Positions 12,801-19,300 of a DNA stretch of 23,549 nucleotides are shown here, piece by piece (the stretch's first letter is position 1; each line of letters opens with the position of its first letter). Location: assembly GCA_018398765.1 (NCBI GenBank), contig JAHBMJ010002293.1, forward strand, positions 40,814-64,362, in the 5' to 3' direction. The notes beneath the pieces are model-generated. The model saw only the letters and a list, made by a program, of their open reading frames with translations. It did not search any database and was not told the DNA's origin. Source of the stretch: Chromera velia (taxonomy: Eukaryota; Sar; Chromeraceae). The position numbers and the translations under genes were made by a program.

Positions 12801-13476
12801 TCTTTTCCTTCGGGATTGTGCAGAGAGACCGCACAGGCAAAAGTCCCAAGAGCGGAGAGTGCAAGGCTGTACGTGCGGGCACGACGACAGGAGGTGGTTG
12901 CTCAGTATGTCCTTCTTGGAACTGCTGGTTTCTTCCTTCTGCTCCTTCTACTTCTGTTCACCTCGGTGGGACTTGCCGGAGATGTGTTTCCTGTGAGACA
13001 CAAACAATTTGTACTCCGGGAGTACCTCTTGTCCAGTCTGCTCGTTTTCTGTTTTGCCCTCGGGTTTCCTTTCCTTCTTGGAATTCTGCAGGGCCTTGTG
13101 GTCTGGTCAGTTTCTCTCTGTTGCATCAACCTCCGTGGCTGCATGTCTTTCTGAATGACTGCCTTTTTATCTGCATGCCCGTCTGACTATTTGTTGTTCC
13201 CGTTGCCATGCGTTCCAATATCGTGCGTGCGTCATTGAGACAAAAAAGCAGTCGAAAAGCGTGATTTGCAACTGTCTGTCTGTCTGTCCGTCTCTCGTTG
13301 GTGTGTTTCTGTGTGTGTAAAAGGGCCTCTTTGTTTTGCTTTTGTCCACTTCTTCGTTTTTTCAATCTTCCCTCATGTGTTTTTGTCTCTTTGTTTCCTG
13401 TCTTTTTTTTTCTTATGCCGCCCAGTTGCGTGTTGGCTGTTCATTGTCTTTTGTGAGATCGAAGAATGCATGTGTT

Positions 13477-13507
<31 letters not shown>

Positions 13508-13920
13508 TGTGTAGGAGGTAGGAATAGAGAAAGTCTTTTTGTACATCGTCCCCCCACTCTGTCGGTGCCTTTTAATTCTGCGCAGGATGAGCCTTCGCAC
13601 GCGTCTCTTCGACTGGCTCCTCAACTGCTGCCCGTCAATTCTCATGTTCCCTGAGCTCACGCAGTTCCGGTGAGTGGATGGTTTGGACTTGTAGTGGTGT
13701 TCTTTTATTTTCTTTTGCCAGCAGAGCAATTGATCAGACTAGAGGGAAGAGTCGAGGTAGGAGAAAGATGGGGGAACACGAGATCGGGGTGTTTCTGCGA
13801 TCTCAGTTTGGATCACATCTATTTTTTGTTGCTTCTTTTTTTCCTTTTGCTTTCTCTCATTCCTTCCTTCCTTCCTTCCTTCCTTCCTTCCTTCCTTCCT
13901 TCTTTCTTTCTTTCTTTCTT

Positions 13921-13984
<64 letters not shown>

Positions 13985-14122
13985 CCTTCCCTTTTTTCTT
14001 TCAGCATTCCCTCCCCATCCACTCTTGTTAATATTCTGAAGCGCCATGCCGTTCTCTTTGATAGTGCAAAGACGCGCGCAGAATGCCTACGACCTCTCGA
14101 CAAAATTGTTGCAGGCATGTGA
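104..14122 (+). CDS. Large multi-exon surface receptor-like protein: 8 sushi, EGF, GAIN/GPS-like region, multi-pass membrane C-terminus (5' partial)
   Basis: A phase-consistent splice path joins about 29 exons into roughly 2,250 residues: 104-328, 532-753, 1015-1239, 1703-1924, 2266-2487, 2802-3026, 3366-3590, 3716-3940, 4211-4339, 4780-4796, 5082-5210, 5539-5667, 6044-6260, 6632-6793, 7124-7616, 7748-7821, 8014-8117, 8368-8470, 8553-8592, 8899-8961, 9121-9496, 9965-11586, 11706-11742, 11794-11862, 11922-11960, 12067-12161, 12227-13105, 13586-13669 and 14005-14122. The start codon and any signal peptide lie upstream of the window. The sushi and EGF modules imply an extracellular N-terminus. 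The hydrophobic runs in the last third imply several membrane passes, and the basic and acidic low-complexity parts between them are probably cytosolic. The order resembles polycystin-1-like or adhesion-GPCR-like proteins, but I recognise no named orthologue. Small exons between 7748 and 8961 and between 11706 and 12161 are chosen on phase and open frame alone. A cDNA could move several of them. Confidence 0.7.
532..753 (+). other. Sushi exon 2
   Basis: Acceptor CCCGCAG and donor GTGAGC, phase 1-1, 74 codons. It is nearly identical to exon 1 but has one Gly fewer (WQGTV) and ends PTCAG. QAG/QISG subtype. All four cysteines and the Trp are present. The preceding 203-base intron shows no likeness to the other introns of the array. 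Confidence 0.9.
1015..1239 (+). other. Sushi exon 3
   Basis: Acceptor TTCTGCAG and donor GTCAGT, phase 1-1, 75 codons. QAG/QISG subtype, with small changes (LSTEVV, TADPTF, GYGISAWQGG). All four cysteines and the Trp are kept. Confidence 0.9.
1703..1924 (+). other. Sushi exon 4, followed by a GC donor
   Basis: Acceptor CTCTGCAG, 74 codons, phase 1-1. It is the first copy of the second subtype (GQSG with YELVGSGTPSF). The 3' boundary reads GTGTGCAG|GCAAGT where sister exons have GTGAGC or similar, so this intron probably begins with GC rather than GT. The open frame continues another 33 codons if the site is not used. Confidence 0.88.
2266..2487 (+). other. Sushi exon 5
   Basis: Acceptor CACTGCAG and donor GTGAGA, 74 codons, phase 1-1. 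It returns to the QAG/QISG subtype and shares the LSTEVV stretch with exon 3, apart from SSQAG in place of SGQAG. Four cysteines and the Trp are present. Confidence 0.9.
2802..3026 (+). other. Sushi exon 6
   Basis: Acceptor GACTGCAG and donor GTGAGT, 75 codons, phase 1-1. QSG/ELVGSG subtype like exon 4, but with the longer WQGGTV ending and PTCAG. Four cysteines and the Trp are present. Confidence 0.9.
3366..3590 (+). other. Sushi exon 7
   Basis: Acceptor GTTGCAG and donor GTGAGC, 75 codons, phase 1-1. QSG subtype with YQLVGSGTPTF, which is intermediate between the two subtypes, and with the WQGG and PTCTG ending. Slightly diverged at the start (AVACDEV, LTAEVV). Confidence 0.9.
3716..3940 (+). 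other. Sushi exon 8 (diverged, last of the array)
   Basis: Acceptor TTTCCTGCAG and donor GTCAGT, 75 codons, phase 1-1. The four cysteines (MCDEV, YTCNT, FSCTG, PDCFS) and the Trp (SSWKG) are kept, but the sequence is clearly diverged (SGGQAGTTGGSALFNYTC). It appears to have escaped the homogenisation seen in exons 1-7. The donor is a tandem GTCAGTCAG. Confidence 0.88.
4211..4339 (+). other. Calcium-binding EGF exon
   Basis: The exon starts after CTGTGCAG and ends before GTGAGT, phase 1-1, 43 codons. It reads DFDECTNQTHNC at the start and FECACNDGYQGNG near the end, with six cysteines in EGF order. DxDEC, the Asn before Cys2 and the aromatic residue before Cys4 fit the calcium-binding class. 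Its phase matches the sushi exons, so it could be shuffled as a module. It is likely extracellular, between the sushi array and the membrane-proximal region. Confidence 0.92.
4780..4796 (+). other. 17-base microexon
   Basis: TCTCTGCAG precedes and GTAAGT follows 17 bases. They take the phase-1 end of the EGF exon to a phase-0 boundary and encode FTAGPV with the preceding T. Both splice sites are strong, and the next exon (5082) opens in phase 0. The introns on either side (4340-4779 and 4797-5081) are AT- and pyrimidine-rich, and I see no other feature in them. Confidence 0.6.
5082..5210 (+). other. Linker exon after EGF
   Basis: Phase 0-0, 43 codons, reading VKDICESDGSTPAAEV and then a polar helical stretch ending SGSAEL. 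The acceptor is CCTGACAG and the donor is probably GTCTGT (a GTATGT four bases on would break the next frame). I recognise no domain. The following intron, 5211-5538, is pyrimidine-rich with no other visible feature. Confidence 0.6.
5539..5667 (+). other. Helical linker exon
   Basis: Phase 0-0, 43 codons after a CCATGCAG acceptor, ending TISNLL|GTCGGT. It reads as an amphipathic helix (AADSLSILDTKLQECLAV and onward) with one Cys. It may be the start of the membrane-proximal GAIN-like region, which is helix-rich in known proteins. The next 376 bases hold a CAGA/CAGG microsatellite (5680-5712). They also hold an optional exon beginning at 5840 that would stay open in the same frame. Confidence 0.6.
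6044..6793 (+). other. Gly/Ser linker and GAIN-like helical and strand region (two exons)
   Basis: Exons 6044-6260 and 6632-6793 join in phase 1. The first begins with a Gly/Ser-rich linker (ATGGAGGGASSGGD) and continues into a helix, AVKILQAVDNI. The second gives ADNLAEAVPIGEVTI, followed by alternating strands (TLSIAVQ, VVVAKSETASIELEL). A helix with the pattern LxxxDNLA followed by beta strands just before the membrane is what GAIN/REJ-type regions of polycystin-1-like and adhesion receptors look like. This rests on pattern only, with no profile search. Confidence 0.45.
7124..7821 (+). other. GAIN-like continuation with Ser-rich insert (two exons)
   Basis: The first exon begins after CCCTGCAG and reads ASIPQTGSYEDITRT. 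It includes a Ser/Arg/Gly-rich insert with a run of serines encoded by a CTT/TTC microsatellite (about 7435-7462), then KNVARVELSSPEQQN. To keep the frame open into exon 7748 (QEFAGQQPEMSVFASVF) the donor must be GTACAG at 7617. Using GTGCGT at 7613 leads to a stop ten codons later. Confidence 0.45.
8014..8117 (+). other. Cys-rich exon resembling a GPS motif
   Basis: This exon follows TTTCGCAG and reads RCIITGAEKGDITDEQIVCE, then CEIRAMEAIFSISQR. A Cys, about 16 residues, then Cys-x-Cys and a hydrophobic strand is the layout of a GPCR proteolysis site, the last strand pair of a GAIN domain. The usual His-Leu-Thr/Ser cleavage triad is absent, so self-cleavage is unlikely if this is a GPS. The donor begins a GTCA tandem repeat (8118-8145). 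Confidence 0.4.
8368..8961 (+). other. Three small exons after the GPS-like region
   Basis: Exons 8368-8470 (YVEPPAALPTAGTAQQ, then DLPDVGFLFLLQT), 8553-8592 (RLRLHRLIDLLN) and 8899-8961 (HKSGVFRPFEEEFDFFNRNQ) join in phase with each other and with the exon at 9121. The last has very gene-like composition. The alternative frame of 8899 (DTSLAFFVPLRKN) does not connect. The short hydrophobic run GFLFLLQ is too short to call a membrane helix. The 306-base intron 8593-8898 shows nothing else. Confidence 0.45.
9121..9496 (+). other. Basic, probably cytosolic exon
   Basis: It follows AATTGCAG, enters in phase 2 from the exon at 8961, and ends IRKY|GTGAGT in phase 0. It encodes AYKAERKLLPLLPEV, then a strongly basic stretch with a KGKGTGRGRGKG run, then a helix ending QEHVHRIRKY. 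I recognise no domain. High Lys/Arg content next to membrane segments usually marks the cytosolic face. Confidence 0.6.
9643..9818. repeat. Compound TG/GA microsatellite in an intron
   Basis: An interrupted TG tract runs from about 9643 to 9794, followed by GA to about 9818, inside the 468-base intron 9497-9964. The interrupting motif GTTTGTTGGTG occurs twice, 80 bases apart (within 9661-9680 and 9741-9760), showing that a block of the microsatellite was duplicated. Long Val/Cys and His/Thr reading frames here are artefacts of the repeat. Confidence 0.95.
9965..11586 (+). other. Largest exon: basic helix then acidic Ser/Glu low-complexity region
   Basis: About 540 codons. The start at ACAGGCAGC after TTCGATCAG is the acceptor that keeps phase 0; an upstream CATGCAG (9855) would change frame. 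It begins with a charged helix (KVRQAQFMEAQRGYATNQ and FSTAEIKARVLRAMKESR), then Lys- and Asp/Ser-rich tracts, a coiled-coil-like segment (LSALMDELHALEEDE), and a long acidic part with repeated SIESAKSQ and related SIxS units (about 10,900-11,170). It ends LPL at AG|GTGCGT. The region is probably disordered and cytosolic, and the many Ser in acidic context suit casein-kinase-2-type phosphorylation (inference). Confidence 0.7.
11706..12161 (+). other. Four short exons encoding hydrophobic segments
   Basis: Exons 11706-11742 (37 bases, ILVIIFFFRSSS), 11794-11862 (RDPELISILLLMSRFDH and onward to LVW), 11922-11960 (DTFLPLQLSFHLL) and 12067-12161 (LPLLATQKVYEVPAMYGF and onward to ARALPE) join without a stop and feed exon 12227 in phase. 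The first is a likely membrane helix, and the third and fourth may form another. The acceptor at 12067 (CTCTAAG) is weak. An alternative acceptor at 11993 with a donor at 12177 is also phase-consistent but reads less like protein. Confidence 0.45.
12227..13105 (+). other. Main membrane-spanning exon
   Basis: It follows GCGTGCAG and reads MNIKRNIIAVRVSRAK, then a helix ending in CLTTVITG, a charged loop, ALISYLSVELLFALLA, a long Lys/Glu-rich loop, and two strong membrane helices (GTAGFFLLLLLLLFTSVGLA and LLSSLLVFCFALGFPFLLG). It ends VW at a GTCAGT donor. About four hydrophobic segments are visible. Bases 12778-12825 could be a 48-base intron (GTGCGT donor, GAG acceptor) whose removal keeps the frame. 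Confidence 0.75.
13479..13507. repeat. TG microsatellite
   Basis: An uninterrupted TG tract within the 480-base intron 13106-13585. The rest of that intron is T-rich with no other visible element. Confidence 0.95.
13586..14122 (+). other. Last two exons and C-terminus
   Basis: Exon 13586-13669 (MSLRTRLFDWLLNCCPSILM and onward) enters in phase 2 and ends TTC CG|GTGAGT. The next acceptor, TTTCTTTCAG, gives IPSPSTLVNILKRHAVLFDS and a TGA at 14120-14122. An alternative AAG acceptor at 14041 is also in phase and gives a more charged tail (STKLLQACELRDRHREVAGR) ending at TAG 14193-14195. The sequence alone does not decide between them. Confidence 0.55.
13861..13979. repeat. Compound pyrimidine microsatellite (CCTT, CTTT, CT)
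   Basis: About 40 bases of CCTT units, then CTTT units, then a CT tract, all on the plus strand in the last intron and just upstream of the acceptor at 14,004. The tract extends the polypyrimidine tract of that acceptor. The antisense Arg/Glu frames across it are artefacts. Confidence 0.95.
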
Positions 14123-14195
14123 GCTCCGGGACAGACACCGTGAAGTCGCTGGACGGGACCCCGACCGCCGATTGGGTGGTGCCTCGTGTGGCTAG

Positions 14196-14860
14196 CCCCA
14201 CCACTACATGACTTCTTGATTGGCAAGTCGAGAGCTGTACATATGCACATTTTTCCTCGATTATTTCTTGTGTCGCGCGGAAGGGACAAGGGGGGGAGGG
14301 GAGGGGGGAATACTGAGCAGGGAAAATCCATTAAGGAAGGAACATGTCGCGGAAGGGAACTTGTTAAATCAATGAAAGAACTCTCATAAAAAAAATACAA
14401 AAAAGACATAATAGAATATTATGATTATAGATTTCAAAGTTTATGTTACAGAAATCGCCGCGGTCCCTAGTTTATAAAAACTAAGTATAATTCAACTTAA
14501 AGCAAAGCTAGTACAGCTATGCAATTTGAATGCACTGTTCAATGCAGTCTAAAACACCAAACAATAAAGTTTCAACTACCACTTCCACTAACAAAATGCT
14601 AAACAAAATGTGTCGAGACTTTAGTAAAAGTTCATGGTAGCGGCGTTTGTATTGGAACTCTAGTTACCCCTAGAGTTACCCGAATCTAAAAATAACTCTA
14701 CTAACTCAAAGGATCTGTTTGATAATATTCAAAGTTTTATCCACATTTACATCTAGAGTACGTTTCATATACTATGACAGCGTGCATAATACGGTGCATC
14801 TAGCGGTGCATTCACAACAATGTTCAGTTCAAATCGTCGTTAACCAACCATTCAGAGTTC
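14196..14860. other. AT-rich convergent intergenic region
   Basis: No supportable gene. Both flanking genes end here (plus-strand stop near 14,122-14,195, minus-strand stop at 14,861). Composition drops sharply from about 14,385. Two 60-base lines I counted (14,401-14,520) have 15 and 19 G/C, against about half in the surroundings. An AATAAA lies near 14,562 on the plus strand. A 22-base hairpin lies at 14,656-14,677. Confidence 0.75.
14656..14677. other. Perfect inverted repeat (hairpin)
   Basis: Eight-base arms AACTCTAG and CTAGAGTT enclose TTACCC. AGTTACCC also recurs directly across the structure. It sits between two convergent genes, so a role in 3' end formation is conceivable but unproven. 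Confidence 0.6.
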
Positions 14861-16319
14861 CTAAAACCATTTCTCCTCAAAAGGCTCTCTCGCGTTTACC
14901 AAGGCCTCCTCGGCCTCATCTGCCATCTGTCTCTGCAGATACTTCACATGCTCAGTGCCTTTAGCTCTAATTTCGTCCTCTCGCCGACGGGGTAGTCTCT
15001 CCGGGGCCTCCTGCACTCTCTCCACTGGTCTGGGCAAGCTTTTGAATTTCTGCAAGTACTCGGTGTCTCTGGCTGTGGGGACGAGAAGTATGTCGATGTA
15101 GTAGGGAGGCACGAAGACCTCCGAGACCATCTGCACAGTGTCGACGGGACGGGGCGGCAGGGCGTGACGGTCGCCTTGTCGGGGGGGAGGCGAGGAACTG
15201 GAAGCATCCTCTGTTTCTGATTGACTTTCGCTTGCACCGGGGGAAACAGCAGCTTTTGCCAGTTCTTCTGCGGAGGGAGGAGCCGCAATTTCTGCAACCT
15301 GTTTGTTGGCTCTGTGCAGAACTTCTTGGGTCAGCCTCTCGAGCCGTATGGCGTTCCGTTTTTTGTCCTTCTTTCTGCCTGACAGGTGCGACTTATCCTT
15401 AAAAGAAAAATCGTCTGGGTGAGTGGGGGCGGGATTAGGTCGGTCTCTCTCTTCAAAAAACAGATCATCTAACCATGAAGGGTAACGATTGTCAGACGAG
15501 GAGGGACGAAGACGGGGTGTGTGTCTGAACACACGGGCGTCGTAGGCTCTCTGCAAACGGCGAAGGGCCAAAGAGCAGTCTTCCAATGTTTGCACTTCTT
15601 TGATCGCCTTGGCCAGAGTGGGGTGTTCGGTGTCCGTGCTTCCGGTTGCCGCCATGGCAGCGGCCCTCTGTTTTCGGGCTGCCTCTATTCTCTTTTCCAT
15701 CTGGTCTCTTCTCTCTGCCCACAACTGATTCAGGAGTCTGCGGCGTTCCATTTTTGGAATGAATTTCCTATCGTCCTTTTTCCCTTTCCCCTTCCTCTTG
15801 ACTTTTGGCACTGGGGGAGGAATCTGAGGGTCTCCCCGCAGAGGCACTGACACACAGGGGGAAGCGTCTGCGTCCTCTTCTTGCTGCATCGTTTGCTGCT
15901 GCTTCTGTTGAGCCTGGCGTTGGAGAGACCTGTAGAGGACCACTGGGGTCTGCTCTGGTGCCTCCTTTCCCTGCAGCCAGAATGGGGTCTTGTCTTTGAA
16001 GAACTCTAGGTCCTTCTCGACAGACCTGCAGAGAGAGGGGAGAGGAGGAAGATCGTGGGGAAAAAAGTCGACAGGTAGGAGAGAGATCCGATCCATAATC
16101 TTGCTCATGTGCTTGAGAAAACTCTGCAGAGTCATGCTTTTGCAAAGAGTGCGTGAATGGGTTGGGGGGAGAGCATGTGAATGATCACAAATCAACGTAT
16201 GGTTCCAGTGTATTCTGTACAGCATCCGTGACTCTCCCTTGACAACTCCACTTTCCTTTTCCTTCTCATCGAAGGCATCGAAGTAATCTCTGGGACGCTT
16301 CTCGTCCGATAGGCGCCTC
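14861..16319 (-). other. C-terminal Lys/Arg-rich exon with mL54-like stretch
   Basis: About 485 codons ending in KWF and TAG. The acceptor is uncertain: GAGAG|G at 16,319 or ACAG|A at about 16,225 both keep phase. It contains a charged helix (MERRRLLNQLWAERRDQMEK), then YPSWLDDLFFEERD, followed by FKDKSHLSGRKKDKKRNAIR. A YPxWL motif followed by a Lys/Arg-rich KKxxRxxIR block is how mitochondrial ribosomal protein mL54 looks. VFVPPYYIDILLVPTARDT follows in an unassigned part. The exon could belong to a separate gene. Confidence 0.5.
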
Positions 16320-19300
16320 TCAGCAGAACATCTATGGCCTTTCAACGGAAGAGCCATTCAAGGCACTCACCTATGGGTGCGGGATGGCGTGGGCGGGTGT
16401 GTAAACAGGTCCCTCGACTTCAACCCCCCCCGCCTCAAAGGCCCTCCCACGAAGAGCAAACGCTCCTCGTCCAATGCATCCCCTCCCACACCTCTGCATC
16501 GCAACTCCATCTCTTCCTCAAATTCTAGATCTTCCTCAAACGGATTACTGAAACGGAGACGCGCCGTCACGTCACCCTCACGAAGACGCTCACCCGGACC
16601 AGAGGCGATCGCACGATTCTCACCCAGACCCCAGGTCTCCTGAAGTCGCCGTGTGGACCAACGGTGATCGCGTGTGTCTAAAAAGCCACTCACATCCCTG
16701 CGCACCAATCCCCTACAATCTGCCAACCCCTCAATAATGCCCGGGGGGGCACAAGACAACTCATGGAGCAGTCTCCGTGCGGTTCTTTGGGATGACTCAC
16801 TTTCTTCTTCCCCATCCCCCTTTTTTCGACTCTCTTTTGACACCGGACCCTCAATATTCTCGTGAACGATCGGTTGTACCAACTCATTCAGATACAGCAG
16901 ACGTGTGGGATCTTCAAGCCAGGGAAAGGCATGGTCGGAGAGCGCAAGCAAATCACGTGCATGGGACAGCGACGCTAATGGGAGAAGACTAAGTGCCTCG
17001 CGAGCTGATGCTCTAGTCCACCCACCCTGCTTTCCGGGGCCACTGCTCCGCGAATGGGAGCTTCTTACCCTACCTCGCCGCTCCACCCCTTCACCACCTG
17101 CCCCTTTGTTGGAAAAATGAACAGACAAGGGGGACGCCAGAAGCGCAAAAGCAGAGAGACAGGTCTGGGCCTTCCCTCTCAATCTGATGGCTGCTGAGCG
17201 CCTCAACTGGCGCTCGTCCTTTTCGTTGATCCGCTCGTGCCCTTCCTGAACAGGCAACGGATACACGATTGAGGGGCGGTACGCCCCCCCCCTTCCCTCT
17301 CTCCAGCCCCCCCGCAATCCCCCCTTTTCATCTTCTCTCGTGGCATTCGTCGAAAAGGGGCTCAAGAAATCCTCAGAAGAAGAAAAAGAAGGAGAGAAAG
17401 AGGATTCATGAGAATGTTCAGGGTCCCCCGTCCCTAATTCTGAATCAATTTTCCGTAAACTACAGAGACTCAGCTCGACTTGCTGCTGCACTGCCTTTGT
17501 GATGTTTTCTGAGCTTGCGTTGGAGTCGCTGTCACGTAGACGCACAGAAACTGAATCTGGTACAGAGCCTATGTGCTCTTGCTCTTCCTTCAACGTTAAA
17601 GGGTGCCTTGTCTCCTCCATTTCCTTCCCCGTCTCCCTCTCTTGCGATGAGAGAGCGAAGAAAGCCGAAGCAGGACTTTGCCTGTCGACTCTCAGACTTC
17701 GCTCTACGTGGTCAGACAGAAGAGACGGGAGAGAGACACCCAGGCGAAAGGAGCCGGAAGAGTCCGACTGAGACTCACCCCCTAGATGAACGTTCACAGG
17801 GACCCTAGGGTGGGTTTCGGAATGGGAATGGGAGGGCAGTCCCGGAAAGGGGGCAGGGGGGAGGGTGCCTGCGATGGAGGCCACGTCCGCCCTCTCTGCA
17901 GCTTCTCTGAGGTTTTTGAGGAGAAAGGCGACCGAGGCCCCACATTGGTCTTTCCAATCCCAGTACACAGAATCCTGCCTGTCGGGACCATTTCGAAGAA
18001 TGACAGGTGGGGGTGCGTGTAGGCAGAGAAGTAGGAAAAAGGACGCACAGTCCTTTATGGGTAGTTTCCATATCGAGGCAGGAGGGAAAGAGGCCAGGGG
18101 GAGGGAGGGAGAGGACACGCTGGTTTCTTCAGAACGATCTTCCCCCCGTTTTCCCTTCCTTCCAGAACTTCTCCTCTGTTTGCCTGTCTCCTTCTTTCCT
18201 GCCCTCCCAGAGTCAGACGGCTCAAAAGAGGAAGTCAGCAGTGACAAGGGCACCTCTGCACACAGTGGACAGAAAAGAAAATAGAAGGAAGGAAGAGGAA
18301 GAAAGAGAGCACGCAACGTTCAGTTTCTCTCCCGTGCAAAAAAAAAGAAACAGAACAGACATTCACACGCGCGCGCAAAAGGGTAAGATGCAAAAGATGC
18401 CACACGACAACAGTCGACAATCTTAGAGGCAACACGACGAACATCTTGTGCACGCAAAGTCAAACACGATCGATCACAAGGCCCCAAAGGCTTTCTGAGA
18501 AGTTAAACAAGAGAAGCCAGTGCACTCCATGTAAAATACACAACAACAACCACTTTCCCCGTACCTCTGCTCATATGCGTCAGGGCGACACAGAGCGCGG
18601 CCACGTTGTCGGGTGAGAGTTCCCTCACCCCACCTTTCTTCGGGGATGCCAAAGAGGCCGCTGCCAGCGCCCCCACACCCTTTCTCCCTTGCTCGATAGG
18701 AGCCCCACACACCGCCAGACAACGCATCAAGCACACGAGGTCTGAGGGACTGTAGTGGGGTTCCATGTCTCTAAATCTGACCGACGTATATTCAGCAAGC
18801 CGCATCAGTAGCGGTGCAGGAAAGTAGTTCAATCCTTCTAATGCCTTCACAATTTTGAGGATATCAGAAGGCATGAGGGGTCTGTATTGTCTGTCATCCT
18901 TCAGATGAGAGAGCGCCTTGTCCTGTTTTCCCTGCCTGCCTCTGCTAACGACACCAATGGGAGGAGAGGGAGGTGATGGGTCGAGCACGTTGAATGCCAA
19001 ATGGGATGCCACTGTATCGATCATCTCCTCGTGGAGTACCCCGGCTCTTCCGAACACATGCAGGAGCTCCGCAAGAAGAGACGGTGAAAGCTCTGCAACC
19101 CGCTCGGCAACCTGTCGCCCCACAAACTTGTACACCTGCAACCGTCAACCAAGACAGCAAGCTTTCCATTGATGGAATCTCAGCAGACTTTCTGCAGGCA
19201 CTGAAAAAAGGACTGGAAAAAAAGATGACGAGGAACCTAAAGAGGAACAAGAACAAATGGTCACTGCTGGCGAAATTCACCCGCAAGTTTGGAACCGGAA

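Noticed and set aside
13739-14409. Arg/Glu/Lys-rich minus-strand frame
   Set aside because: It is a translation of the CT/CTTT/CCTT microsatellite and overlaps the last intron of the plus-strand gene.
14656-14677. Telomere-like TTACCC units
   Set aside because: Only two copies, inside a hairpin and not in a tandem array.
16367-18316. Start codon at 18,316 giving a hydrophobic leader
   Set aside because: The leader lies in the pyrimidine-rich intron end. The acceptor at 18,256 joins the previous exon in phase, so this is an exon continuation and not a signal peptide.
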